DNA of 64,000 nucleotides from Hymenobacter taeanensis (GTDB taxonomy: Bacteria > Bacteroidota > Bacteroidia > Cytophagales > Hymenobacteraceae): positions 4,061,001 through 4,125,000 of the forward strand of contig NZ_CP053538.1 of the NCBI RefSeq assembly GCF_013137895.1, in the 5' to 3' direction. Positions 1 to 8,770 of this stretch are shown one piece after another. How positions within the stretch are numbered: position 1 is the stretch's first letter; each line of letters opens with the position of its first letter. The notes under the pieces were generated by a model that was not told the origin of the DNA, ran no database searches, and saw only the letters and a program-made list of their open reading frames with translations. Both the position numbers and the translations under genes were made by a program.

Positions 1-1
1 G

Positions 2-388
2 CTACAGGCTGAAGGCCGCGTGGTGGCCATGGTGGGCGACGGCATCAATGATGCCCCCGCGCTAGCGCAGGCCGATATTGGCCTGGCCATGGGGGCTGGC
101 ACCGACGTAGCTATGGAAGCCGCCGGCATCACGCTCATGCGCTCTGACTTGCAGGGCGTAGTAACGGCCATTCAGCTGTCTAAGCAGACCATCCGAACCA
201 TCCGGCAGAACCTGTTTTTTGCCTTCATCTACAATGTGCTGGGCATTCCTATTGCGGCAGGGGTACTGTATCCGCTGTTCGGCATTGCCCTTTCACCCAT
301 GCTGGCCGCCGGGGCCATGGCCCTGAGCTCCGTATCGGTGCTTACCAATTCACTGCGGCTGCGCTCCTTTGAAGGGGCTAAGTCATAA
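2..388 (+). CDS. copA: Copper-translocating P-type ATPase, C-terminal part (5' end outside window)
   Basis: This is the last 128 residues of a heavy-metal P1B-type ATPase, an inner-membrane pump that exports Cu(I) with ATP. The reading frame is open to the window edge, so the metal-binding domains, the CPC helix and the DKTGT phosphorylation site lie upstream. Visible here is the hinge motif [12 protein letters not shown] of the P domain, then the [15 protein letters not shown] segment typical of CopA. Two hydrophobic helices follow ([20 protein letters not shown] and a second after [10 protein letters not shown]), ending in the family signature [13 protein letters not shown]. The next gene, a cupredoxin, starts 2 bases after the stop, which supports a copper role and co-transcription. 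I am sure of the family; copper rather than another soft metal is inferred from the tail signature and the neighbour. Confidence 0.93.
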   Translation, partial: LQAEGRVVAMVGDGINDAPALAQADIGLAMGAGTDVAMEAAGITLMRSDLQGVVTAIQLSKQTIRTIRQNLFFAFIYNVLGIPIAAGVLYPLFGIALSPMLAAGAMALSSVSVLTNSLRLRSFEGAKS

Positions 389-390
389 GC

Positions 391-783
391 ATGCTACTTC
401 CCCCTATGGAAAGTCCTGAAATACTAGTAACCCTGGTAGGCCTGAGCCTCATTGCTTTTGTGCTGTGGTACTTCTTTTTCTCAACCCGTGAGGCGGTGAG
501 TGCGGTATCTTCCTCCTCGGGGGTGCAGGAGGTTGATATCACTGTGAAAGGAGGCTACTCACCCGATGTAATTGAGGTGGAAAAGGGCAAGCCTGTGCAG
601 CTGCATTTTTACCGCGATGAAGAAGCCAGCTGCTCCGAAGAAGTGTTGTTTCCTGATTTCGGGATTCGGCGGGAGCTGCCGGCCTTTCAGACTACGCTCA
701 TTGAGCTGCTGCCCCAGCAGGCTGGCAGGTTTGAGTTTACCTGCGGCATGGGCATGCTACGCGGCAGCTTGGTGGTGAAATAA
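391..783 (+). CDS. Membrane-anchored cupredoxin-domain protein
   Basis: A 130-residue protein with one N-terminal membrane helix (about residues 10-30, ending WYFFF) and a single small cupredoxin-like beta domain outside the membrane. Likely copper ligands are Cys81 in the EEASCSEE loop and Cys118, Met120 and Met122 in FTCGMGML, the arrangement of the cupredoxin domains often attached to or encoded beside CopA-type ATPases. It starts 2 bases after the ATPase stop, so the two are almost certainly one operon. The likely job is to bind copper on the periplasmic side or hand it to or from the pump. An ATG at 406 would remove five residues and is an equally possible start. Confidence 0.82.
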   Translation: MLLPPMESPEILVTLVGLSLIAFVLWYFFFSTREAVSAVSSSSGVQEVDITVKGGYSPDVIEVEKGKPVQLHFYRDEEASCSEEVLFPDFGIRRELPAFQTTLIELLPQQAGRFEFTCGMGMLRGSLVVK

Positions 784-804
784 GGTGGCGTGCCAGCCGC
801 TTGC

Positions 805-1152
805 CTATTCCTCTACCAGCAAGGTGCTGGGATGGTGAGCCTGGTGACGGTGCAACACACCTAAAATGGTAAGGCGCTTATTTCTGAACCTGATCCAGCC
901 CAGTACAACCGTGCCAAGGCCAACGGGCACCAGTATTACGCCCACCCACACATAGAAATTGCCCCGGAAAAAGTTAATCAGAGAAAAACCGGCCACCACC
1001 AGCGCAATGCCGGTGCGTAGGTAAGCCAGAACCGTCCGCTCATTGGCTAAACGGGTGCGTTCCAGGGCCAGCCGGTCGCTGATGCCCAGTGTGGCATCAG
1101 GGTGGGCGCCAGGCAAGGCGTGAGAAACCAGAGGAGAGGAGGCCACAGGCAA
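805..1152 (-). CDS. DUF202 family small membrane protein
   Basis: A 115-residue inner-membrane protein. The conserved DUF202 core is visible: LALERTRLANERTVLAYLRT around residues 28-47, followed by two hydrophobic segments (GIALVVAGFSLINFF and VWVGVILVPVGLGTVVLGW) and a short basic tail. The family includes YidH-type proteins; their biochemical role is unknown. It converges with the copper operon, the two stops being 21 bases apart, so it is unlikely to belong to that operon. The C-terminal His-rich stretch HRHQAHH is not a family hallmark. Family assignment is good; no function can be stated. Confidence 0.8.
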   Translation of the reverse strand: MPVASSPLVSHALPGAHPDATLGISDRLALERTRLANERTVLAYLRTGIALVVAGFSLINFFRGNFYVWVGVILVPVGLGTVVLGWIRFRNKRLTILGVLHRHQAHHPSTLLVEE

Positions 1153-1311
1153 AGATGAGTTCAGACGGGATGTTTAGCCCTAGCAGGTAAACGCTTTTTC
1201 TACGTGAGCCGCCCCGGCCAGAGTTACTTCAGGCCAACAACCAGCCTGGCGTAAACTGGCTGTATTAGCCTGAGAAGTGGCCTAGGCCTGCGTAGCAGAA
1301 CCTCTTTACCA

Positions 1312-3018
1312 CTAGCCGGCCTTGTGGTAAAAGTATTCCTGCGGTTTGGTAGCCCCTGCCTGCTGACGGTATTCGGCCTCCTGCGCACGTAATTCTATCC
1401 GCCTGATTTTACCGCTGATAGTTTTGGGCAGCTCCGTTACAAACTCCAGAATGCGCGGCATCTTGTACGGCGCCAGCTGCTCACGGCAAAACCGGAACAG
1501 CTCGGTGGCCGTAGCGGCAGAGGCCTGCGCCGACGGGTGTAGAATGATAAAAGCCTTGATTTCGTGACCCTTAATTGGGTGGGGTGAGCCAACAACTGCC
1601 GCTTCTACCACGGCCGGGTGCTCCACCAGCGCACTTTCTACCTCAAACGGCCCCACCCGATAGTCCGATGACTTTATTACGTCATCATCGCGGCCAACAA
1701 ACCACAGGTAGCCATCGGGAGTGCGGTAGGCTTTGTCGCCGGTGTAATATAGGCCGTGCTGAAACACACTGGCCCCGCGCTCCGGCTCCCCGAAATATTC
1801 CTTAAAAATGCCGTTGGGCCGGCCGGTATCCATGCGCACGGCAATGTGCCCTTCCTCGTAGGGAGCTAATTCCTGGCCTTGTTCATCCGCAATTACTACC
1901 TTATACAGAAAAGAGGGCTGGCCCATCGAGCCCAGCTTAACCTCACTAGTGGGAAGGTTATACACCATGGCGGTGCTTTCTGTTTGCCCGTACCCATCCC
2001 TAATAAGCCGCCCCGTGCCCCGCTGCCAGGCATCAATAACCTCGGGGTTGAGGGGCTCACCGGCACTCACGCACTCCCGAAACGTAAACCGGTAGGCCTG
2101 TAGGTCTTCCTGAATAAGAAGGCGCAGCACCGTGGGAGGAGCGCAAAACGTAGTAACACCCTGTTGCGCTAGTACTTTCAGAAGGGGAGCAGCCGCAAAT
2201 TTACCGCTTTGCCGGTACACCAATAGAGTGGCGCCTACGCTCAAGGGAGCAAAAAAACTACTCCAGGCAAACTTAGCCCAGCCAGCCTGCGAGATGTTGC
2301 AGTGGATATCGTGGGGGCGGATGCCAATCCAGGCGGCGGTGCTGAGGTGGCCTACGGGGTAGGAGAAGTGGGTGTGCGTTACAATCTTAGGCATACCCGT
2401 AGTGCCCGAGGTGAAGAATAGAAACAGCGGGTCGTCGGCGTGCGTGGCTTCAGCTGTGGCGGTAGAAGCTTCCGCAGCACAGTCGGAGAAAAGTACCCAG
2501 CCCGGCCGGGCTCCTTCACCAACCAGCATTTTAAGCTGAATGCGCTGGCCTACCTGCTGCTCAGCTAAATCAATCTTTTCAGCATTCTCCGCATCGGCAA
2601 CTACCACCGCGGGCAGCAAACGCCCGAAGCGGTAGGCCAGGTCAGGTACCGACATAATGGTGGCCGTGGGAATGAGCACCTGTCCACCCTTAATACCCGC
2701 CAGGTAAGTGAACCACAGTTCGGCCACTACGGGCACCATCAGCAGCACCGCATCACTAGGCTTTACCTCATGCCGGCGCCAGAAATTAAGCAATTGGTTG
2801 GCCTGCTGGCTTAGTGCGGAGTAGCTAAAATGCTGCTCCTCGCCATCGTCACCCACCAGCACCAACGCCTCCTTTTCCGGGTGCTGGGCAGTATGTAGCC
2901 CCTCAAATATCTCAGCGGTCCAGTTGAAATATTCTGGCTTTGGTACGGGCACCGTTGCCAGCTCAGCGTAGGTTTGGCTGGCCGTAATGCGTTGGAACTC
3001 CTGAAAGTAGCTTTTCAT
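1312..3018 (-). CDS. AMP-dependent acyl-CoA synthetase (medium-chain/acetyl-CoA-synthetase-like)
   Basis: A 568-residue cytoplasmic adenylate-forming ligase that would activate a carboxylic acid to its acyl-CoA through an acyl-AMP. The AMP-binding motif TSGTTGMPK is at residues 203-211, the GYGQTES motif marks the adenylate pocket, YYTGDKAYRTPDGYLWFVGR is the hinge, and the catalytic lysine is Lys537 in LPKTISGKIRR. Length and the N-terminal WTAEIFEGL segment resemble the ACSM/medium-chain group rather than true acetyl-CoA synthetase, which is longer, but the substrate cannot be read from sequence. It is monocistronic by position: a strong hairpin lies upstream and a 159-base gap follows. Family certain, substrate open. 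Confidence 0.88.
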   Translation of the reverse strand: MKSYFQEFQRITASQTYAELATVPVPKPEYFNWTAEIFEGLHTAQHPEKEALVLVGDDGEEQHFSYSALSQQANQLLNFWRRHEVKPSDAVLLMVPVVAELWFTYLAGIKGGQVLIPTATIMSVPDLAYRFGRLLPAVVVADAENAEKIDLAEQQVGQRIQLKMLVGEGARPGWVLFSDCAAEASTATAEATHADDPLFLFFTSGTTGMPKIVTHTHFSYPVGHLSTAAWIGIRPHDIHCNISQAGWAKFAWSSFFAPLSVGATLLVYRQSGKFAAAPLLKVLAQQGVTTFCAPPTVLRLLIQEDLQAYRFTFRECVSAGEPLNPEVIDAWQRGTGRLIRDGYGQTESTAMVYNLPTSEVKLGSMGQPSFLYKVVIADEQGQELAPYEEGHIAVRMDTGRPNGIFKEYFGEPERGASVFQHGLYYTGDKAYRTPDGYLWFVGRDDDVIKSSDYRVGPFEVESALVEHPAVVEAAVVGSPHPIKGHEIKAFIILHPSAQASAATATELFRFCREQLAPYKMPRILEFVTELPKTISGKIRRIELRAQEAEYRQQAGATKPQEYFYHKAG

Positions 3019-3128
3019 GGGTAGGGCAGCAGCAAATATTGGGGCGCTATAGTACGAAAGTGCCCGGAAACCAGCCTAGCCTTGCAGCGCAGATATTGCC
3101 GCCAGACCGTATAAGCCGTAATGCCATA

Positions 3129-3178
3129 GCCCCACGGACAGAAGGCCCGCTAGTAAGCAGGCCTTCTGTCCGTGGGGC
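3129..3178 (-). terminator. Perfect 19-bp hairpin between two minus-strand genes
   Basis: The arms GCCCCACGGACAGAAGGCC (3129-3147) and its exact complement (3160-3178) enclose a 12-base loop. It lies downstream of the small gene at 3243-3440 and upstream of the acyl-CoA synthetase. No clear U-tract follows on either strand, so termination is likely but not proven. Confidence 0.6.
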
Positions 3179-3242
3179 GTATTGTGTGTTGCCGGGGGCA
3201 GTGTGCACTGGCACATAGGCGTGCAGAAGCGATAATTAGCCC

Positions 3243-3440
3243 TCATTCAGTAGAACCAGGGCCAGGGGGTAAAACTTGATCTTGAGCAGCGTCAAGCTCA
3301 TCAAGCTGCCTGAGTTCCTCCACAATCTGGTCGGGATTGAATAGGCCGGTGATGGCCGCGAGCTGTTCCAGTGATGAATCACTATCGGACTTTTCGGGCT
3401 GTTCCGGAGTCTCTGGGAAGGGAAGTGGGGTAGTGCTCAT
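3243..3440 (-). CDS. Small acidic hypothetical protein
   Basis: A 65-residue acidic, proline-rich peptide without signal or membrane segment. The N-terminal third (MSTTPLPFPETPEQPEKS) looks disordered, and the middle (SLEQLAAITGLFNPDQIVEEL) could form two helices. It begins with ATG, 24 bases after the stop of the gene at 3465-3734 on the same strand, and is followed by a strong hairpin, so the pair looks like a two-gene transcript. I do not recognise a family. It is kept as a gene because of the operon-like spacing and the terminator-like structure behind it. Confidence 0.45.
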   Translation of the reverse strand: MSTTPLPFPETPEQPEKSDSDSSLEQLAAITGLFNPDQIVEELRQLDELDAAQDQVLPPGPGSTE

Positions 3441-3464
3441 ACCCCCTGCGTACGCAAAAGTGGC

Positions 3465-3734
3465 TTACGCGGGCATGTATTGCTGGGCGGCTTCCAGCAA
3501 CGTATCGGCATTCATACTGGCACCTTGTTCCAGCAACTGCGCGCAATACTGATGCACTTGCACCTCCTGCACCAGCCCCAAGTGGGCGTGCTGCTCATAG
3601 CGAGCAACTATTAGCTGGGCCAGCAAAATAGCGGCAGTGCTCATTTGCCCTTTCTGCAGGGCAGTGCGAAATGAATCTTCGGTAGGAAACATGAGGCAGA
3701 TATTCAGGTGCGCGTGGAGCTCGGCAACAAGCAT
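3465..3734 (-). CDS. Small hypothetical helical protein
   Basis: An 89-residue protein predicted to be almost fully helical, with segments such as TAAILLAQLIVARYEQHAHL and VHQYCAQLLEQ and the C-terminal end DTLLEAAQQYMPA. I do not recognise a family; the alternating hydrophobic pattern resembles a small tetratricopeptide-like or adaptor fold, but this is only an impression. The frame opens seven codons further upstream with TTG at 3755; the ATG at 3734 (MLVAELHAHL) is the more likely start. It sits directly upstream of the 3243-3440 gene on the same strand. Confidence 0.5.
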   Translation of the reverse strand: MLVAELHAHLNICLMFPTEDSFRTALQKGQMSTAAILLAQLIVARYEQHAHLGLVQEVQVHQYCAQLLEQGASMNADTLLEAAQQYMPA

Positions 3735-3887
3735 ACCATTCGCTTCGCCTCCCAATTACGGGAAGTGTCTTACTACCTTACCGGTTAACAAAGTGAATAG
3801 GCGTTTTTTCAACGTAGAGAGTCTTTTATAGCGCACTCAGGAGCAGGTAAAAGCCACAATGTTGTACCCATATGGCGAAGAGGTAGC

Positions 3888-4946
3888 TCAAGCCACCCGG
3901 CGCCCGGCTTCCAAATCAAGCAGCCACTGTTTGCGCCACAGGCCCCCGGCGTAGCCCGTGAGGTGCCCGTCGGCACCAAGTACTCGGTGGCAGGGAATTA
4001 GAATAGCCACGCGGTTCATGCCATTGGCTGAGGCAACAGCCCGCACGGCGGAGGGGCGCTGTAAGGCCTGTGCCTGCTGGCCATAGGAGCGGGTAGTGCC
4101 GTACGGAATAGCCTGCAGCTCTTGCCACACTGCCTGTTGAAATGGGGTGCCGGGCGTAAACAACGGCACGGTAAACTCTTGCCGGGTGCCGGCAAAGTAT
4201 TCTGCCAGCTGAGCGCGTAGCACGCTGAAATAGGGATTATCACCCTGAATAATGGGAGCATTAAGCCGACGAGCCAGGTCTTTCAACTCTGTTTCCAGCA
4301 TCCGGCGGTCGGTAAACTCCAGCAGACAAACGCCTTGCTCCGTTGCGCAGGCCAGCATGGTGCCAAGGGGCGTTTCTAGGCGGGTAAGCTGAATGAGTTG
4401 CTGTTGCCGGCTCTGCTGAGGTGAAACTCCAAACACCGCTTTAAAGGAGTCCTGAAATCCGCTCAATGATTCATAGCCACTCTCAAAGGCCGCTGCCGTA
4501 ACCGATTCTCCGCCCTGAAGCTTTTTGAAGGCTACATTGATCCGGTTAAGCCGTTGGTAGGCCTGAAACGTAATGCCGTGCTGACGCTGAAACCACCGCC
4601 GCACGGTTGCCGGCTCCATCCCTTTTTGGCGCAAGGCCTCATCGGTGATTTTCACGGCGGGCTGCTGGGCAAGTGCTTCCAGCAAGGCCTGAATCCCCGC
4701 GGGAGTGGCATCGGGGGCCCGCAGGGGAGCACATACTTTGCAGGGCCGGTACCCCCGGAGCATAGCCTGTTTTGCCGTGGCAAAAAACTCTACGTTTTCT
4801 GGTTTGGGTTTGCGGGCCGTGCACGTGGGCCTGCAGAATATGCCCGTAGTTTTTACCGCCGCAATAAAGCGGCCTTCGTACGTAGCGTCTTTGGCCACAA
4901 GCGCCTGATAGCACTCGGCGGAAGAAGGAAAAAACAACGACTCCAT
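3888..4946 (-). CDS. ada: Ada: bifunctional DNA-alkylation response regulator and O6-methylguanine-DNA methyltransferase
   Basis: Ada repairs methylated DNA by suicidal transfer of the methyl group to its own cysteines and, once methylated at the N-terminal site, activates alkylation-resistance genes. With the start at 4946 (MESLFFPSSAECY) the protein has 352 residues and its zinc-site cysteines fall at 38, 42, 69 and 72, the same numbers as in E. coli Ada; the frame reaches 23 codons further up but that extension is not conserved. An AraC-type helix-turn-helix follows (QRLNRINVAFKKLQ and SLSGFQDSFKAVFGVSP), then the methyltransferase domain with the active-site PCHRV near residue 318. All domains are intact. 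It stands alone, with 617 bases of non-coding DNA upstream. Confidence 0.95.
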   Translation of the reverse strand: MESLFFPSSAECYQALVAKDATYEGRFIAAVKTTGIFCRPTCTARKPKPENVEFFATAKQAMLRGYRPCKVCAPLRAPDATPAGIQALLEALAQQPAVKITDEALRQKGMEPATVRRWFQRQHGITFQAYQRLNRINVAFKKLQGGESVTAAAFESGYESLSGFQDSFKAVFGVSPQQSRQQQLIQLTRLETPLGTMLACATEQGVCLLEFTDRRMLETELKDLARRLNAPIIQGDNPYFSVLRAQLAEYFAGTRQEFTVPLFTPGTPFQQAVWQELQAIPYGTTRSYGQQAQALQRPSAVRAVASANGMNRVAILIPCHRVLGADGHLTGYAGGLWRKQWLLDLEAGRRVA

Positions 4947-5563
4947 GTGTGATAAGTGGGTAGCGTGAACAAGTGTGCTAACTGCTAGCATAGGCAAAGC
5001 AAGCTGAGCTACCACCGTTCCGCAACCGAAAAATAGACAAGCATTTTTATTCCTCTTGTCGGCAGAGAAGGCTGCTTGTATTTGGATAAGGCCTCAGCAA
5101 CAGGAGGTTAGAATACCTGATGCTAAGCTTTGTATATTGATTGTCAATGGTTTGATAAATAAATAGTTATGCCTATAAAAAGGTGGTATTTAAACGATGT
5201 TTTGTAGCGCATAGGCAAACATGCAAGCCTTCACACTTCAATGATCACTCGCATCCTTGCGTGCTTGAGTGGGTGCCAGGCCACTTCAGCAGGCGGCAAT
5301 TAAGCGGGCTTTAGTGGCTGATAGAAGGCGCGAGTTATTTAGTCTGAAAGGTAAAACCTGACAGTCAGGGCAGATACGTTCCGTAAGGGTTTCCTAATCG
5401 CACGTTCATAGCTTTACTGGGCAGCATTGAAAGCAACTCGCGAGACCGTCATGCTTTGTCTCTGCTCAGATCGGTGGCAGTTTTTCACCTAACCCCAGCC
5501 GTATCCATAGCCTGGCGTAGCATTAGGATAGTAGCCTCAGGGAGAAACTTCTGTGGGAGAAGC
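4947..5563. other. Non-coding stretch between the ada start and the sterol-desaturase stop
   Basis: About 600 bases without a convincing gene. The part around 5090-5200 is markedly AT-rich compared with its surroundings and may hold the ada promoter or a decayed gene. I found no long hairpin, repeat or RNA gene. The single open frame on the plus strand near 5456-5653 runs partly antisense to the next gene and has no coding character. Confidence 0.5.
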
Positions 5564-6442
5564 TTACTCGGCCAGTTGATGCAGGGGGCTGATGGGTTCG
5601 GGCCTGGTTGGGACGGTGCCATCGGGGCGGACCCATGGACGCAGGGGCGCTAGCGGTAGCCGAAGCAAATCTTTAATTGTTTGCGCATCCGCGTCGGGGA
5701 AGGCGGGCGTGCCAATGGTAATCTGTTGCTGAGGCACGTTGAGGCGTAAGGTGTGATGCAGCCGGTCCCAAAGAGTGAGGCCTACGCCAAAGTTACTTTG
5801 CGTTTCGCGGTGCACTACTGAGTGATGAATGCCATGCGCCCGGGGCGTTACCAGCCATTTCACTACGTGGCGCTCTAAGTTGAGTGGCAGCCGTAAGTTA
5901 CTATGATGAAATGCCGTGCACGCTTCAAAGGCCACCTCGTAGGCCAGTACCGTGCCTGGCCTGACACCCAGCAGGGCCGGTAACCCAGCCCGGTAAGGGA
6001 TACTCGCCAGCATCTCACCAAAGTGAAAGCGCCAGGCTGTGGTCAGGTCCATGTCAAGATCAATGTGGTGCACCCGATGCAAACGCCACAGCACCGGGGC
6101 ATGCAGCAGCCGGTGCCAGGTATAGGCCACGTAATCAAGCACCAACAGCTCGGCCGTTATCCGCAGGGGTGGGGGTAGCCGCAGCAACAGCCCAAAGCCC
6201 CTACGGGTGGCCCAGTAGGTAAGCCCCGCCAGCGCGGGTAACAGCGTAAAGCGCATGGCCACCAGCGAAGGGGCAGCCAGCCCCAAGTTGCGCGACCAGC
6301 GTTCTGTCCGGGGCCGGGTACGCCGCCGCAGTGGACGGATGGTTTCCAGCACCAGCAATGCCAGCCCTACTGCCACCAAAGTGGGCGTAGCCCACCGATC
6401 AAAGCGCTTTAAAAGTGAGGCTACGGAAGGTTGCTTGGGCAT
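5564..6442 (-). CDS. Sterol desaturase / fatty-acid hydroxylase superfamily membrane protein
   Basis: A di-iron membrane hydroxylase or desaturase of the FA_hydroxylase family. The histidine clusters that hold the two irons are all visible: HRLLHAPVLWRLHRVHH, then HHSNLRLP, and HGIHHSVVHRETQSNFG. Hydrophobic helices precede them (ATPTLVAVGLALLVLET and a second near the TLLPALAGLTYWA segment), so the active site faces the cytoplasm as in the family. The substrate could be a carotenoid, sterol-like lipid or fatty acid and cannot be decided here. Start: ATG at 6442 gives MPKQPSVASLLKRFDRW, 292 residues; the frame also has a GTG at 6508 and ATG at 6502. A disordered-protein gene lies upstream on the same strand. 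Confidence 0.83.
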   Translation of the reverse strand: MPKQPSVASLLKRFDRWATPTLVAVGLALLVLETIRPLRRRTRPRTERWSRNLGLAAPSLVAMRFTLLPALAGLTYWATRRGFGLLLRLPPPLRITAELLVLDYVAYTWHRLLHAPVLWRLHRVHHIDLDMDLTTAWRFHFGEMLASIPYRAGLPALLGVRPGTVLAYEVAFEACTAFHHSNLRLPLNLERHVVKWLVTPRAHGIHHSVVHRETQSNFGVGLTLWDRLHHTLRLNVPQQQITIGTPAFPDADAQTIKDLLRLPLAPLRPWVRPDGTVPTRPEPISPLHQLAE

Positions 6443-6526
6443 GGCGAGGGCCAACTTGATGAGTAGGAGACAAACGAGGCTGGCATCATCCGAACCTCCC
6501 ATAAGCACTCAGTAAACCACGCCAAC

Positions 6527-7087
6527 CTAATCCGACTCGTTCACGGCATTTTGTGTATCAGGTGCTGCTCCACCAGTAGTGGGTTTAGGGCTATTCAGGC
6601 CCAGATCCTTGGTTTGTGAGGAAGACGGTTGTGTATAGTCGGCACCGCCATACCCACCGGTAAAGGCATTTTGGTCGGAGGGTAGCGCTCGGTCTGACAG
6701 ATCTTCGTGGCCTCCGCTGGCACCTAGGCCACCTCGGTGCCCACTTTGATCATAGCCACGGTCTTCGTCGTTGTTAAAGCCTGCCCGACCCATACCCTCG
6801 CCCGCACCTACGGCGCCGGAATTGTCGCCGCTGCCGGTGGCACCTTGGCGCCGTTGCTGATCAAATTCTGAGCCTTGCTGGGGAGCGGCGGTGCCTCCTG
6901 GTGTGGCCTCAGTAGAGCCAGGATGCCGTAAGGCTACCTGGTCGCGGTAGTTACCTGGGTCGGCCAGTACCGATGACATATCACGCGGATCGGCCTCCGG
7001 CGAGGCTCCGGGGCCTTGGTCGGCGCCCAGCTTGGCAGGATCAGTGGCACTGTTCTGTTCGTTTGAGGGATGGAAGTTAGTGGCCAT
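6527..7087 (-). CDS. Gly/Asp/Gln-rich hydrophilic, probably disordered protein
   Basis: A 186-residue protein with no hydrophobic core, rich in Gly, Asp, Ser, Gln and Pro (for example GATGSGDNSGAVGAGEGMG and GGHEDLSDRALPSDQ). It has no signal peptide or recognised domain; such composition is seen in hydrophilin-like, stress-associated proteins, but that is inference. The ATG at 7087 (MATNFHPSNEQ) is chosen over the frame's first codon at 7198, because the upstream 37 residues have unrelated, basic composition. A second protein of similar character is encoded at 10682-10963, on the other side of the ferritin-like pair. It lies 84 bases upstream of the desaturase-like gene on the same strand. 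Confidence 0.6.
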   Translation of the reverse strand: MATNFHPSNEQNSATDPAKLGADQGPGASPEADPRDMSSVLADPGNYRDQVALRHPGSTEATPGGTAAPQQGSEFDQQRRQGATGSGDNSGAVGAGEGMGRAGFNNDEDRGYDQSGHRGGLGASGGHEDLSDRALPSDQNAFTGGYGGADYTQPSSSQTKDLGLNSPKPTTGGAAPDTQNAVNESD

Positions 7088-7267
7088 AGTAGGGTGGAGG
7101 TTAAGCAGTTTCAGAGTAGTGGGAAATCTACTTATCCTACTGACCTCGCCCCGGAAGGTTGCACGCTGCCAGTGCGGTAGCACAGCAAGTAGCTTCAATA
7201 AAACGAGTTGAACCAGCCTTTATCACTTAACCCCCGGCAGAGCTTACTTGAGCCACAAGTGCCAGCC

Positions 7268-8272
7268 TCAGTGCGTTTTAAATACTTTGTTCAGGAAATC
7301 AATCGTGTACTGCACCGTGGGCTCAAACCACGGATTGAATAAGGGAAAGGGGTGAGGGGCCTCCGGGAACTGGTGCATCTCAGTGTAAACACCATACTGT
7401 TCGAGCTTTCGTCGCACATCATCGCGGCCAGCGTGCATACGGTCTACCCCGCTGTTTATGAACAGCATAGGTGGGGTTTGCGCACTCACATGAGTTAAGG
7501 CTGACGCTTGCTCCCACAGCTCAGGGTGTTCAGTCTTGGGGCTGCCAAACCAGTAGGTGGCTGCCGAGGTATTCTTCCGATCATCTCCTTCCCCAGACTC
7601 CGGGTGAATGAACGCCAGGATGCCGTCTGCATCCACAATGGCCTGTACATTGCTGCTGTGCGTGGGGTAGCAGGTGTTATCCTCAAAGAGGGAGGCTCCA
7701 TTGGTTGTGCCCACCAGTGCCGCCAACTGCCCACCCGCCGAAAATCCCCACACGGCAATCCGGGTGGTATCAATGGAATACTTATGGGCGTTGGCCCGCA
7801 TCCACCGGATGGCCGCTTTGAGGTCTAGTACGGCGGCGGGGTACGGCGCTTCCGTTGAGAGGCGGTACTCAGCTGTTACGGCTACGTACCCTTTGCCCGC
7901 CAGCTGTTGGGCCAGCGGCACATGCTGGCTTCGGTCGCCGGAGCGCCACCCACCGCCGTGCACAATAAGCACGGCGGGTACTAGCTGCCGGCGCTTATGT
8001 TTGGTATAAAACACATCCAGTTGGAGTGCGTGAGTGCCGCGGGTACAGTATGCAACATTGGCCTGGCTCTTAACGCCCCGCGGCACGAGCGGACGGGCAA
8101 TACTGATGTTAGGGTACTGCTTCTTGGCCTTGGTGTAGGCACTATGGGTGCTGAAGGAAGTATCGCGGGGGGCCGGGAGTTGCTGGGCAGTAGCTGGGGA
8201 GGTTAGCATCAGCAGAAGCAGCAACACTACAATGGAGCTGAAGTGGCCTAGTGCCCTTACGATATGGTGCAT
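7268..8272 (-). CDS. Secreted alpha/beta hydrolase (esterase/lipase, BD-FAE-like)
   Basis: A 334-residue exported esterase-type enzyme. A signal peptide (hydrophobic stretch IVVLLLLLMLTSPATAQQ) leads into an alpha/beta hydrolase fold with the HGGGW oxyanion-hole motif, the nucleophile elbow GFSAGG, and the likely catalytic His in EAPHPFPLF near the C-terminus. The acid residue is probably the Asp in the INSGVDRMHAGRDD segment. The hormone-sensitive-lipase/BD-FAE layout suggests action on acylated sugars or other esters in the periplasm or outside. It is transcribed away from the ferritin-like genes, with a 498-base divergent region between them. Substrate unknown. Confidence 0.85.
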   Translation of the reverse strand: MHHIVRALGHFSSIVVLLLLLMLTSPATAQQLPAPRDTSFSTHSAYTKAKKQYPNISIARPLVPRGVKSQANVAYCTRGTHALQLDVFYTKHKRRQLVPAVLIVHGGGWRSGDRSQHVPLAQQLAGKGYVAVTAEYRLSTEAPYPAAVLDLKAAIRWMRANAHKYSIDTTRIAVWGFSAGGQLAALVGTTNGASLFEDNTCYPTHSSNVQAIVDADGILAFIHPESGEGDDRKNTSAATYWFGSPKTEHPELWEQASALTHVSAQTPPMLFINSGVDRMHAGRDDVRRKLEQYGVYTEMHQFPEAPHPFPLFNPWFEPTVQYTIDFLNKVFKTH

Positions 8273-8770
8273 AGTAGATAGTCAGAAATGAACCCAAAGC
8301 CCGGCTACTAAACTACAAGAAACACGCTTTCCTCTCTGCTTATAAGTGGCAATACCTCACTGCTACTACGCCTACTGCCAGCAGAGCCTGGTCATAGTAG
8401 TTCCGTTAACTTCTCGAGAGCAAGCCCTTACCTTACAAGGGTAAATAGGACTTTATACTACGGAGTTGCCTTTTAAAGGTAAGCCCACTCGCGTAATCTT
8501 CAGATGTAACTACGAAGGGTAGCTACCGGCCTGTAAGTTAGCTCAAATCAATTCAGGCGCAGTGGTAGGGATTGAGTTAGGCAAGAGCATGTGAAGCCTT
8601 AATTTGGTTAGCGGTAAAGTTTAGTTAGTCAGGCATTTGTGCAATTATAAGCGCGATAAATACGGGTTTTTATACATACCTGTATAGAATTCAGGCAGCG
8701 TAAATCCGAAGTCAAACTGCGGTTCGTAGCTGAGATATGTAATTTTTTTTCATGCTTAAATCCTACCTAC
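8273..8770. promoter_or_regulatory. Divergent intergenic region between hydrolase and ferritin-like genes
   Basis: 498 bases with no gene, presumably holding both divergent promoters. It becomes AT-rich towards the ferritin-like gene (8630-8770). An imperfect dyad TATACATACCTGTATA at about 8671-8686 is the only operator-like element I can point to. No clear TAnnTTTG element was found. Confidence 0.4.

Noticed and set aside
3129..3178. Insertion-sequence terminal inverted repeats
   Set aside because: The arms are 12 bases apart with no transposase or target duplication; a hairpin is the simpler reading. The same holds for 56960-57050 and 63048-63136.
5456..5653. 65-codon open frame on the plus strand
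   Set aside because: It overlaps the end of the sterol-desaturase-like gene on the other strand and has no coding character of its own.
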